Below are positions 11,405 through 21,407 of a DNA stretch of 64,000 nucleotides, piece after piece; the stretch's first letter is position 1, and each line of letters begins with the position of its first letter. Position numbers and translations under genes: made by a program. Source of the stretch: Sambucus nigra. Taxonomy: Eukaryota; Streptophyta; Magnoliopsida; Dipsacales; Adoxaceae. The notes under the pieces are model-generated. The model searched no databases, had not been told where the DNA came from, and was given only the letters and a program-made list of their open reading frames with translations. Location: positions 536,471,467 to 536,535,466 of the forward strand of contig OX422213.1 in assembly GCA_949130495.1 (NCBI GenBank), given 5' to 3'.

Positions 11405-12864
11405 TAGAGAGAGAGGAAACAACTAGAACTTATTAAAACATTAGAGAGAGGAAAAGATCTTACCAAGGCTAGTCTCTGGCTAGCTTGTAGGGCCAATTCA
11501 TCAGACCCCAGCGCCTTTTGGCGATCTGTAGGAAGAACTGCCATCTCGAGCAGCGCGGGGGCTAATTGAGGAGAAATGGCAACTGAGGCCCCCTCGGGCA
11601 ATGCGGACACCGGGACTAAGGCCTGCCTAGCCTTCGTCCTTGACTCCATGTTTCTCCTCTCCTCCCCTTTCTCCTTCTACATTCTCTTCTTTTCATCTAT
11701 CCTCTATCTTCTTTCTTTCCTCTTTCTTTTTTTTCTCTCTCTCTCACTCATCTGTTCTTATTATTTCCTCTTCCTCTCCTTCTCCTGAGTAGAAGACCGA
11801 GAGCCAGTGGCTACAGCTCCAGTACTGGACTTTTGCTTCTTTGACCTCTGAACAAAGAGCATATGATCATCATCATCATCATCGTTCCGAATCAAATTTT
11901 TTTCTTGGAGGAACCATCTCCTCGCTTGAACTGCTGAACATGCTCGAAGATTCTCAAGCTTCAGAAACATCCTCCGAACCAGAAGAGCTATCACTCTCAG
12001 AACTGCTCTCCTCCTTGTCCAACTAAATAAGATCAGCAGCAATCTCTTTAGAGGACTAAATTCAGGGATAATATCTACAGGCCTCTCTATGAAACTAGAA
12101 CTAATGTTTTTATTTCGAGCAAGAAAGCAGCGGATAGGGGATGCTTGTCGTCAACTAAAGGTTACATGATATTCCAGGCCTTGACCAATTCAGAAAGACA
12201 GACCTCGCTGAGAGAAGGTTCTAAGTTCTTCGACCTCACTGAAGAAAAAATAGGGAAAGTCAGAAAGATCACAAATTAGTAAAGAAATTAAAGGAACAGA
12301 GCAAAGTCTACCTATGTATTCTTCCCCATAAAAGGGAACAGAGAACCTATCAGACCTCGACCCTTCAGACTGGGAAGAAAACTGCCAATTTCTAGCAAGG
12401 AAATCCTCTTGCCAATAATCCTTATGGGAATCAGGTAGGTTTACTACCAATACCCTGTCAGGACTCCTGGCTTTGAGATAGAGAACACCAGAACTAGTTC
12501 GAGAAAAAGAATAACAAAAGCAGACCTAGGCGAGCCCTAACTTGGTACCATATAACTGATTTATTCTATGAACACCATTGATTATCTTCCACACATTGGG
12601 CGAACACTGTGTAGGAACATTGTTGAAATAACCAAAGAAGTGCAAGAATAGGTTGTTGGGAGGAAAAGTTAGTCCCCCTTGGGAAAGAATCAAAACATGG
12701 ATCCAATGGGCCCCCTCTATCTCTCTAACATTTCTAGGGGGGACACACTCAATCTCTACCCACTCTAGGATGTTATAAATCTTCCTAAACTCATAGACTG
12801 ATGTATTACCTATCTTTGCCATTGGGAAACCATAAAAAACTACAAATTCAAAGAGAAAATGCAA
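11405..12864 (-). pseudogene. Antisense ORF of the nested element (gypsy-type transposon domain)
   Basis: From 12864 leftwards the frame gives FPPNNLFLHFFGYF and then QCSPNVWKIINGVHRI, the PF04195-like core also found at 9150-9240. Next, after one in-frame TAG at 12526-12528, come LYLKARSPDRVLVVNLPDSH and a DYWQEDFLARNWQF segment that parallels NWKPRYLFVSGAWDF in the host copy. An intron with GTAGAC..TTCTTCAG ends lies at 12239-12311. Beyond it are an acidic Asp-run and basic segment (about 11761-12042) and a short tail to 11404, so the C-terminal coiled-coil seen in the host copy is largely missing. The product's role is unknown. A plus-strand His-rich frame over the Asp-run is a shadow. Confidence 0.72.
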
Positions 12865-13198
12865 AGAGAAGGCACATAAGACTTACAAGTTGAAAGTTCA
12901 ACTCGAACGATGAAGAATCACGAGCCCAAATGATAAGGAAGTAATAAAAATGGAGACTGGGAGAGGAGAACATGAATCACTAGAGATCACAGAAAATGGG
13001 AGAGTACTGAGAAGGTTGAAACAACGATCGAGAAATGACTGCTCTAGATAGCTTTTGAGTGCTGCTAATCATAATACACCGACCACGAAGCAAGTGCCGC
13101 CTGAACTCAGTCCTCAAACTTCGAGAAGAGTTGCACGGTGTACAAATGATCCATTATGACAAATCATTTAAATTTATTGAGCCCAAAGTATGTCCCAA

Positions 13199-13214
13199 CA
13201 AACTTAGGGGAAAT
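13199..13214 (+). other. Polypurine tract of the nested element
   Basis: AACTTAGGGGAAAT directly before the right LTR at 13215. It sets the element's orientation to plus. Confidence 0.55.
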
Positions 13215-13620
13215 TATGGGTACCCAAAATTAGAATGATGGGCCTGGACGAGTATCCTAATTGTAGTGGCCCAAAGTCGATACCTCCCATATCTTAACCG
13301 ATTATGATTTAGTTTTCCCCCTTGTTCCCATTAAGAGGGGTTCCAGGAGAAGATGGAAGACGTGGGGGAGTCCAACACCCCCACTCCCTGAGATGGGAAT
13401 GTATATAACAAACCTTAGGTCCGGGGCAAAGGACACATTGTATTCTCTGTAATCTCTCTCCGGATTACATAGAAATAATACTGACTGCACCATCAAGGAC
13501 GTAGGCATCTTTGCTGAACCACGTACATCTCTTGTTGTCTGATTTCGGCATTTTGTATTTCTTTTTCTACTTGGTGATTGCACTTATATCTCTTTGTGTT
13601 GAATAATAATTGTCACCACA
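13215..13620 (+). repeat. Right (3') LTR of the nested element
   Basis: 406 bp starting TATGGGTACCC and ending GTCACCACA, where the host array resumes. Its first 70 bp match the left repeat. Confidence 0.72.
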
Positions 13621-13625
13621 ATGTT
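13621..13625. repeat. Target-site duplication ATGTT (right copy)
   Basis: Matches 11329-11333; the array continues directly as CATCCTCATAC. Confidence 0.8.
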
Positions 13626-14287
13626 CATCCTCATACTATCATGAAATTAATGATGTTAAAGGTTTGAGGTCACTAAATTAATGATGTTAAAGGCCAGAGG
13701 TCACCAAATTAATGATGTTTAACCTCATAATTTCACCAAAATAATGATGTTCATCCTCACACTTTCACCAAATTAATGATGTTAAAGATATGAGGTCACC
13801 AAATTAATGATGTTTAAACTCATAATTTAACCAAATTAATGATGTTTAAGGTTTGAGGTTACCAAACTAATGATGTTTATCCTCTTACTCTCACCAAATT
13901 AATGATTTTAAAGGTTCGAGTTCACCAAATTAATGATGTGTATCCTCATAATTTCACCAAATTAGTGATGTTAAAGTCTTGAGGTCACAGAATTAATGAT
14001 GTTAATCCTCATACTTTCAACAAATTAATGATGTTAAAGATCCGAGGTAACAAAATTAATGATGTTTAACCTCATAATTTCACCAAATTAATGATGTTTA
14101 TCCTCATACTCTCACCAAATTGATGATGTTAAAGGTCTGAGGTCACCAAATTAATGATGTTTATCCTTATAATTTCACCAAATTAATGATGTTAAAGGCC
14201 TGAGGTCACCAAATTAATGATGTTCATCCTCATACTTTCACCAAATTAATGATGTCAAAGGCCTGAGGTCACCAACTTAATGATGTT
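13626..14287. repeat. 63-bp tandem array in the Tat 3' UTR, part 2
   Basis: About 10.5 copies of the same 63-bp unit as 10985-11333. The two parts together make about 16 units (about 1 kb) directly downstream of integrase in the sense direction. Tandem repeats in this hypervariable part of Tat elements are a known source of plant satellites. Confidence 0.92.
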
Positions 14288-14439
14288 TGATATACCTACA
14301 CCAGTACAAAGAAGTTAACAAAACACTGATACTTACTTCTCATTGATATTTTACTTCTTAATAATTTGATGACTGAATTGCAAAAAAATAAGACAACTAC
14401 AACATCATAAGTAATATTTCTTCAAATGCTCAGCATTTT

Positions 14440-15480
14440 AAGGGTTTAAAAAGGGTTCTCCTTCTAGATTCTCCAATCGGTATGTGCTTGGGATGATTTC
14501 ATCAGTTACCCTGTAAGGGCCATGCCAATTTGGATGGATCTTGTTGGGTTTTTGCCATGTATTCTTCAAAATAGGTCTCCCACAACTATCAGCCACTATT
14601 TGAACTTTTGATTATTAAATATGGTAGTCCTCTGCTAGTAGGCTACTTGCCTCACCTCTGTATCTTCTCTTCTCTCTTCAATTAAATCAAAATCAAGTCT
14701 TCTCTCTGTTGCATTTCCCTGAGGGTGATACATCTGAACTCTTTGCGTAGGAAGGCCGATCTCGCTAGGTATGATAGCCTTTGAGTTATAGGACAACATG
14801 AATGGGGTCTCCTCTGTAAAAGTCTTAACTATTGTCCTGTAGGCCCATAGCACATCATATACTTATTCAATCCATCTTCACTTTGACTCTTCTAGCTTCT
14901 TTTTAATCCCATCAAGGATCGTCCAATTTGTCACCTCTATTTTCCCATTTTCCTGGGGTCGACCGGGAGAGGAGAAGAATTGTTTGACTCCAACTCTTTC
15001 ATAATATTTCTCTATAGAGACATTCTTAAAATTCATCCCATTGTGTGAGATTAGGGTATTTAGGAGACCATACTTGTAGATGATGTTTTTCCAGATGAAC
15101 TTGAATGTTTTTTATTATGTGATAGTGATCATCGGCTCGACATCCACCCACTTGGAAAAGTAATCTATCCTTATAATCAAGTACCGATAGTTATTCACAA
15201 CTCTTGGTAAGGGTCCTACCAAGTCAATTCCCCATACTGTAAATATACATGGAGATGTAATGGAGGTCAGAGGTTGATGAGGCTCATGACGAATGGTAGC
15301 AAACCACTGGAACTTATCACATTTCTTTACATATACTGCTGCATCTTTTGCCAGGGTCGGACACTAGTACCCCTGAGTTATAATCCTTTTAGATAATGAT
15401 ATTCCTCCAATATGTCAAGATTAGGAATCTTCATGTATGTCTTCTAGGATATTCGGTACCTCACGTGATGAACACATCTG
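14440..15480 (-). pseudogene. Tat integrase (inactive)
   Basis: Minus-strand fragments in order: second half of an H2C2 zinc-binding domain (CDKFQWF, about 15300), core with WGIDLVGPLPRVVNNYR (about 15220; first catalytic Asp present), then LISHNGMNFKN (about 15045), where the second catalytic Asp of the family's LxSDNGxxF is His, and GRPQENGKIEVTN (about 14960), where the Glu remains. Then LWAYRTIVKTFTEETPFML (about 14800), typical of the integrase C-terminal half. Several stops interrupt it. The Asp to His change alone should abolish strand transfer. Confidence 0.85.
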
Positions 15481-16770
15481 AACAAAGGGAGCAAAAACCA
15501 TTTTTTATACAAAGTGTCTCCTACAACGGAAAATTTGGCAGCTCTATACCTCAACTTTCTTCTCTCGGCTTTTGATGAGGGTAGCTCCCCCTCTCTGATG
15601 TATTTGATAATAGGATCCATCCATGAAGCTTCCATGCTTAGATTTAGGCAAGACTTGAATGTACTATATCCTTCTTCAGCAGATGGCCGAAGTAAGACCT
15701 CTACTGGAACTTTTCTTCGGATATTAGTTCTTCTAGCTGAGGCCAACCTCACGAGCGTGTAGGCTCGATCATTGTCTAGCCAAGGTATTCTCTTCATCTT
15801 TACCTCTTTGAAGATTTCCATCATTGATCTTACTCTTTTAAGATATTTATCCATTCTCTCATCCTTCGCCTCATATACTCCCAAGATTTGATTCACCACC
15901 CTTATTGGGTCACAATGGACTAGGAGCTGGACGATATTAAGAGCTCGGACTAAAGAGAGACCTACTACTAAAGCTTCATATTCAGACTCATTATTTAAGG
16001 CATTGAAATTAAACCTCAGAGAGTACTCTATATATGTGTCGTCCGGTGTTGAAACTATTACTCCGAAACCATTTCAATTTTCTTGGGACGACCCATCAAC
16101 AAAGAGGCTCCATATAGTATCGTCCTCATAAAAGTTTCCCTCTATCAGGGATCCTTGTTTACAGAGATACATTCCTCTTCATTCTCGGTTGTCTTTCCTC
16201 TGATTATGCTTATCCCGGCCTCATCCATGGAAGGGGCGACACTTTTTTCTGGCTAGCTATCTGCAATCTCACCTTTTACTTTTTCAACCTCGGCCTCATC
16301 CCAAGTGAACTCATCCAAAAAGTTAGCTAGTGCCTAACTTTTGATTTCCACCCTTGTATGGTATACAATGTCAACTTATCCTAGCTCAATTTCCGAAGCC
16401 ATTAGTCTCCCTAATTTCTTAGGTTTGTGGATGAACTGTCTGAGAGCGGTGAGTCAGTGAGGATGACTATTGAGTGGGTGTGGAAGTACAGTTTCATCTT
16501 TCTAAAAGCATGAATTAAAGCATAAGCTAACTTCTCCATCCTATGATATCTCTACTCATATCCTTGGAGGGCTTTGCTGTTGGAATACACTAGCTTCTGT
16601 ATCCCATCATCTTCTCTCACTCTAGCAGTGCTAATTACCAACTCTAAGATGGTTAAGTACACATATAACTTTTCTCCTTGTACTAGCTGGGATATAACTA
16701 AGAGATAGCCGAGGTAGGACTTAATCTCTTTAAAATATTTATCACATTCCTCATTCCATTCAAAATCTCT
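15481..16770 (-). pseudogene. Tat RNase H region
   Basis: The minus strand holds two parts. RT connection and RNase H follow from about 16770 to 16450 (EWNEECDKYFKEIKSYL; the family usually has FxWxxECxxAFxxLKxYL). A Tat-type second RNase H module follows, with SLFVDGSSQEN (about 16080-16110), YSLRFNFNALNNESEYEAL (about 16000) and VHCDPIRVVNQI (about 15900), matching the family LxxDGSS, NNxAEYEAL and SDSQLVVNQ blocks. The double RNase H arrangement is characteristic of Tat. Stops and small frame breaks are frequent between 16160 and 16450. Confidence 0.78.
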
Positions 16771-17760
16771 TATGATGATTTTAAAAATGGAAGACATTTG
16801 TTAGTACCTCTGGAAACAAACTTGTTGAGGGAAGCTACTCGTCCAGTAAGTCTGTGACCATCTTTGATAGTCTGAGGTATTTTCATTTCCAGCAAAGCTT
16901 TTATCTTCTCTAGATCAGCCTCTATTCCCCTTTGATTGACAATGAATCCTAAAAACTTTCCATCTCCAATCCCAAAGATGCATTTGGCAGGGTTGAGCTT
17001 CATCCTGTATGTATCCATGGTATCAAAGGTTTTTTCAAGGTCGGCCATAGGCGTGTCGGCCTTTAGACTCTTCGTTAGCATATCTTCCATATAAACCTCC
17101 ATGGACTTTCCAATTTGATCCACAAACATATTATTTACTAAACGCTAATATGTAGCCCCTACATTCTTCAGGCCGAAAGGCATGGCCTTATAGCAATAGG
17201 TCCCTTTATTTGTAATGAAGGCTGTCTTCTTTGAGTCGGCCAAGTCCATGAAGATTTAATTGTATCCAGAATATGCATCCATAAAGATCATCAACTCATG
17301 GCCTATTGTGGCGTTCACCATCTGATCTATACGAGGAAGAGGAAAGCTATCTTTGGGGTAAGATTTGTTTAGGTCAATAAAATCCATGCACATTCTCCAC
17401 TTCCCATTGACTTTTGGCACTATGACAGTGTTGGACAACTATTATGGGAAAATAACCTCTCTAATGAACTAGGCTTCTTCGAGCTTCTTAACCTCTTCTC
17501 TTATTACATCATACTTTTCATAGGAGTAGATTATTCTCCTCTTCGTAATAGGCTGAGCATATTTTAATACATTAAACCGATGACACATGATCTTAGGTTC
17601 AATACATGGCATGTCTGCATGACTCTAGGAAAAGATGCACTGTCTTCTCCTTAGAAGATTAATCACCTCTTCTTTGATCTTAGGCTTTAGGGTTTTTCCG
17701 ACCTGGATGGTTCTTTCCAGCTCATCCTCATTAAGGACAATGGATTCTACCTCTTTTTTT
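16771..17760 (-). pseudogene. Tat reverse transcriptase (inactive)
   Basis: The minus strand shows WRMCMDFIDLNKSYPKDSFP (about 17400) and FMDAYSGYN (about 17265; first catalytic Asp present). The metal-binding YVDD box reads YMED in SMEVYMEDMLTKS (about 17085), so its first Asp is Glu. KFLGFIVNQRGIEA and the thumb-connection LTGRVASLNKFVSRGTNKCL follow. A stop splits the palm near 17240, and further stops lie towards 17450-17760. Confidence 0.85.
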
Positions 17761-17791
17761 ACCTCTTCATTTTTAAGGTTTGTCTCATCTC

Positions 17792-20370
17792 TCAGATAAA
17801 GAGTGTCAATGTTATAGGTGGTGGTAACTTTTTTGTACGCCTCTCTTTCCTTAGCAAAGTTGAAGTATCATTCGCGTGCCGATGTTTGGTCACCCTGAAC
17901 TTCCTTACTCCATAAGGAGTTGGGAATTTTATCATCTGGTGGATCGTTGATGGCACGACCTCAACCCCTTTGAGGGCCACTCGTTCAAGTATGAGGTTGT
18001 AGTCTAAAAAGACATTCTCATCCATGACAAAAAAGTTGATTTTTCTAGTTAGCCATTTTGGTCTCTTATCCCCCATTCTTATATCCATCTCATACATCCC
18101 CAATGGGTGAACTTTCTCTCCGCTGAGGCCAATTAGTAGATGATGGTAGGGGACGAGTCTTGCTCGACTTAGTGCTAACGCCTTAAAGTAAGTCCAGAAC
18201 ATTACATATGTCAAGCTTCCGCCATCAAGTAAGATCCTCGGCACCTCAAATCCATGCATCATGGTTGTGATGACGAGAGGATCACCATATGGAGCTAGGA
18301 TTCCCTTAAAATCCAGTCTTGAAAATCCCACTATCAGTGTGTCCATGTCCACCTTCTTCCTTTTCTTATAATTCACATTGATTGAGGCCGAATACAAAAC
18401 CTCTACCTTTGTGACTTCCTTTGACTCTGCGACATGAGCTTTTCTATCAGCTATCTCAAAGCCTCCTCCTGCTAGTCCCCCACAGATCATACCCACACCA
18501 AAAGAGATAATTTTCACCCTCTTTACTGGGTCAATGTCATCATTTTGTGGGAGGTCAGGGTCATCATCGTCATCGTCTGAGGGATCATCACACCTAGTTG
18601 GGGAATTTTCTCGACACTTATCATTAATTTTCTTTCTAGGGTAGGCTAGGTTGCCCTCTGATGCTCTAGAAACCACATACTTCCTTAGCTTTCGAGATTT
18701 CAACATCTTCTTAATTTTGTCCTTCAAGGTGAAACACTTGTCAGCTAGATGACCGTGGTCTTGGTGGAATTCACACCAAAAATTTGTGTTCCTCTTATTA
18801 GGAGGAGCCTTTAACTTCTCTGGACACTTTAAAGACCGATTGTTCTTGATCTCATTGAGGATGTGTTCATAGCTTACAGTCAACGGAGTGTAGTCTGCAA
18901 ACTTATTGTTAGCTGACTTTTTCTTCCCATCTTTCTTTTTTTCAAACTTGCTTCCACTACTGTTTCCTTTCTCATCCTCATACTTGATAGCCATTTCTTT
19001 CTCAGCATTCATGACCTTCCCAGTTGTTGACAACAACTCGGCCATTGGCTTAGGAGGGTCTTCATCAAGCTTCCATAATAGCTTTCCCATTTGAAGACCT
19101 CTGATGAGGGCAGTCATAGTTATGCTTTCTTCATAGTCCTCCACTTCCAACTTTTCCTTATTGAGCCTTACGATGTAGTCTCTTAGACTCTCATTTTTCC
19201 ATTGCTTGACATAAAGTAGATCGGTGTCTTTTTATGAGGTCTCACCCCAAAACAGAAGTTATGGATAAATCTCTCGGCCAACATTTTGAAGTTTTCTATG
19301 GAATTCTTTGGAAGAGATGTAAGCCATACATGTGCAGCCCTAGTTAAAGTGCTTGAGAAATCTCGGTACCTCATCTCATTAGATATAGAGTATATGTTTG
19401 CTGTTGGCTGGTACATTTTAATATGATGGATAGGGTTGGTGTTTCCATCATACTTAGGAGACACTACAGGAGTCTTGAACTTGGGCGGGGTTGGAAAGGT
19501 AACGATCTTTGCTATGAAGGATGAACCCTCTGAGTACCCCCTATGCAAGGTATCTCGACTTATTAGGATATCTCTAATCTTATCTTCAAGCATTTTAACT
19601 GAGTCATTCCATGGCCTAGAAATGTCGGCCTGACAGAGGTTATCCCCTTATCTCTCCAAGGGTTTAACTAGGGGTTCCCCAGCGGCAGCATGATGCTGGC
19701 TGTTAACCTCCCCCTAGCCTCCATCTCGACCATATAGGGGTCGACCATGATAGGGCCAACAATCTCCCTCTTCTCTTATGGAGCCAGCAAGACGTTTTGA
19801 GCTTGATAACCTCTCCCTCAAGTCCTTGCCTGGGTCGATCCTTTTAAAGGCCGACCCTCTGCACAATCGATCAAATGCTGAGCCTCTTGGGAAAACATCC
19901 AAATATCGTTCACCACACTGACCTCGGTTATGATGAACATGTCATACAATGTTATTGGAAATCTCATATGGCTCCTAGCATTCCATTAGGGCATAATCGG
20001 CCTCCACATCTTCGTACTAGTCCTCAGGGCAGGAGTGTCCTTGCCTCCCCAAGCGTAATCGCTTGGGGTCAGTAACGTCCCTCCGCCACTGGGGAGGTTG
20101 ATCTTTGCATGGTGCCTGGGGTGGTTCCTTGGCCTCCTGGCATTGTTCTTATATAGTTGTCGAAGTGATCATCTCCGGTGAGATTCTTGGTGGCCTCATC
20201 ATCATGTTTTAGATAAATTAGGAAAATTCCTCCTTCATAGCTTATTGACTAGGCACTAAGGACTTCAACGCTGTAGCCACCTCAGCCATCTTGAACTTCG
20301 GTGGTGCATGGCTAGAACTTGGTCCTCCACCACCAGCTGAAGGAGGAGATGGTGGTAACTCTGGTACCAT
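17792..20370 (-). pseudogene. Tat gag and protease
   Basis: The likely gag start is the ATG at 20368-20370, which opens a Pro/Ser/Gly-rich N-terminus. Retrotrans_gag core at 19593-19183: SPKYDGNTNPIHHIKMY and AAHVWLTSLPKNSIENF match the family pattern YDGxxDPxxHxxxF..AxxWFxxLP. A zinc knuckle of the Tat type (CEFHQDHGHLADKC, Cx2Hx4Hx4C) is at about 18780. The acid protease follows in the long frame 19150-17792, with VPRILLDGGSLTYVMF near 18240, where Tat elements usually carry VDGGSSADIL. The 452-codon frame is the longest open stretch in the element. Stops and frame shifts break the N-terminal half (19600-20340) and the 19150-19183 joint. Confidence 0.85.
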
Positions 20371-20523
20371 ATGTTTGAGTTGTGATTAAGAGACTGGTGT
20401 ACTTGAAAACCTTAATGAATCTCTTTTAATGGAAAAACAACTCCACATAAAGGGGGAGGATTGGCTCACCACCAGAGTCTCCGGTGAGGCCAAGCTTCAA
20501 GAAGAAATAGATATAGCTTCTCG

Positions 20524-20541
20524 TTCCCACAGACGGTGCCA
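20524..20541 (-). other. Primer-binding site of the Tat element
   Basis: Minus-strand TGGCACCGTCTGTGGGAA, three bases after the 5' LTR end. It is one transition from TGGCGCCGTCTGTGGGAA, the site usual in Tat elements. Confidence 0.85.
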
Positions 20542-20544
20542 AAC

Positions 20545-21402
20545 CGATGATACCAAAAATAACACAACTAGATTAAGGTGTTGAAGAGCTCAAACTAGAA
20601 TAACAATGGCTACAAGTAAGCAATACAAATATAGAAAGATGTTAGGAGAAGAGGAGAAACACACCAATATAAGTGGTTTAGCCTATCTGGGCCTACATCC
20701 ACTGTGCAGTTAATTGATCTTCACTAATAAAACAGGGGCTCTAATGGCCTTTGTGATACAATGCACTCACTTTATCTCTCTAGTGTGTAGTTTACCAGAG
20801 CTTCCTCTAGGGTCTACAATCTCGATCCCCTATAAGGAAGGGGAAGACAAGTATATATAGTGCTAGGGGGTGTAGTGTACCCCCAAAGAATGCAAAGATC
20901 ATGAGTGTGATGATCTAGCCAATCTCATGCGAACACCTGGTCATGCCATACGTAGATAATGATTACTGAATATTCCCTTACGTGAGGAAAATGATTTGAT
21001 TATAATGGTTTGTCCACGTTTTCCAAGTCTTTCACGTGCTCGCGTATGCATGGACCTATGACGTAATCGACTGAAACCTCGTCTCAGTCAAGTATGATGT
21101 TGGTGAAGCTGATAGCTGTGTTAGTCTACGAATCATAAGTATGACCTGGACCTAATGGACTGGCCGAGGTTAGGTATTAGGCATGATTATGGTGTTGGCT
21201 GAAGCAGAGCATGACAGAGTCCATAGTTGAACCCATGAGGCTGTTACTGAACTCGGCTACTGATGAGATAAGGTTGATTAATGTGGAGTCGACTTTGGGA
21301 AGGACGACCTCTCTAATGGTTAATGCGATCTTACCGATGACTCAGTTGTGAGGTTGGCTAATATTAATGCTCATAGTATGAGGATACACTTTGGGCATAT
21401 CA
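20545..21402 (-). repeat. 5' LTR (sense) of the Tat element
   Basis: 858 bp pairing with 6845-7704. On the plus strand the left terminus is CGATGATACC (TG decayed to CG). The right terminus is TTTGGGCATATCA. A TATA box lies at 20850-20860 on the minus strand. Confidence 0.93.
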
Positions 21403-21407
21403 ATTAA
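21403..21407. repeat. Target-site duplication ATTAA (right copy)
   Basis: Identical to 6840-6844. Confidence 0.85.

Larger units (their letters stand above)
11334..13620 (+). mobile_element. Nested 2.3 kb non-autonomous Tat-like element
   Basis: Inserted inside the 63-bp array. It has terminal direct repeats (11334-11404 truncated; 13215-13620 full), a purine tract before the right LTR and a 5-bp duplication. The interior lacks gag-pol but keeps a minus-strand ORF of the same gypsy-type transposon family as the host element's antisense ORF. That ORF is antisense to the element orientation deduced from the purine tract, the arrangement typical of Tat. The left LTR appears to have lost about 335 bp together with the whole pol region, as by one internal deletion. 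The LTR start TATGGG is not canonical; the end is ACCACA. Confidence 0.72.
6845..21402 (-). mobile_element. Tat-lineage Ty3/gypsy retrotransposon, 14.56 kb, with antisense ORF
   Basis: Complete element read on the minus strand: 5' LTR 21402-20545, PBS, gag, protease, RT, RNase H, integrase (to about 14440), a 63-bp tandem array in the 3' untranslated region, an ORF of opposite polarity (8459-10828), PPT and 3' LTR 7704-6845. It is bounded by a perfect 5-bp duplication ATTAA. The order, the PBS TGGCACCGTCTGTGGGAA, and the antisense ORF plus tandem repeats downstream of integrase are known hallmarks of the plant Tat lineage (Grande, Retand, RIRE2 and relatives). All coding parts are decayed. 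About 28 of the first 230 LTR bases differ, so the insertion is old. A 2.3 kb element has inserted into it at 11334. Confidence 0.93.

Noticed and set aside
11841..12026. Frame with a run of histidines
   Set aside because: It is the opposite strand of the Asp-rich segment of the nested element's antisense ORF; a shadow of ATC/GAT repeats.
10985..14287. Regularly spaced repeats resembling a CRISPR array
   Set aside because: Spacers are themselves repeated, the setting is a plant retrotransposon and no cas-like gene is present; it is a 63-bp tandem array.
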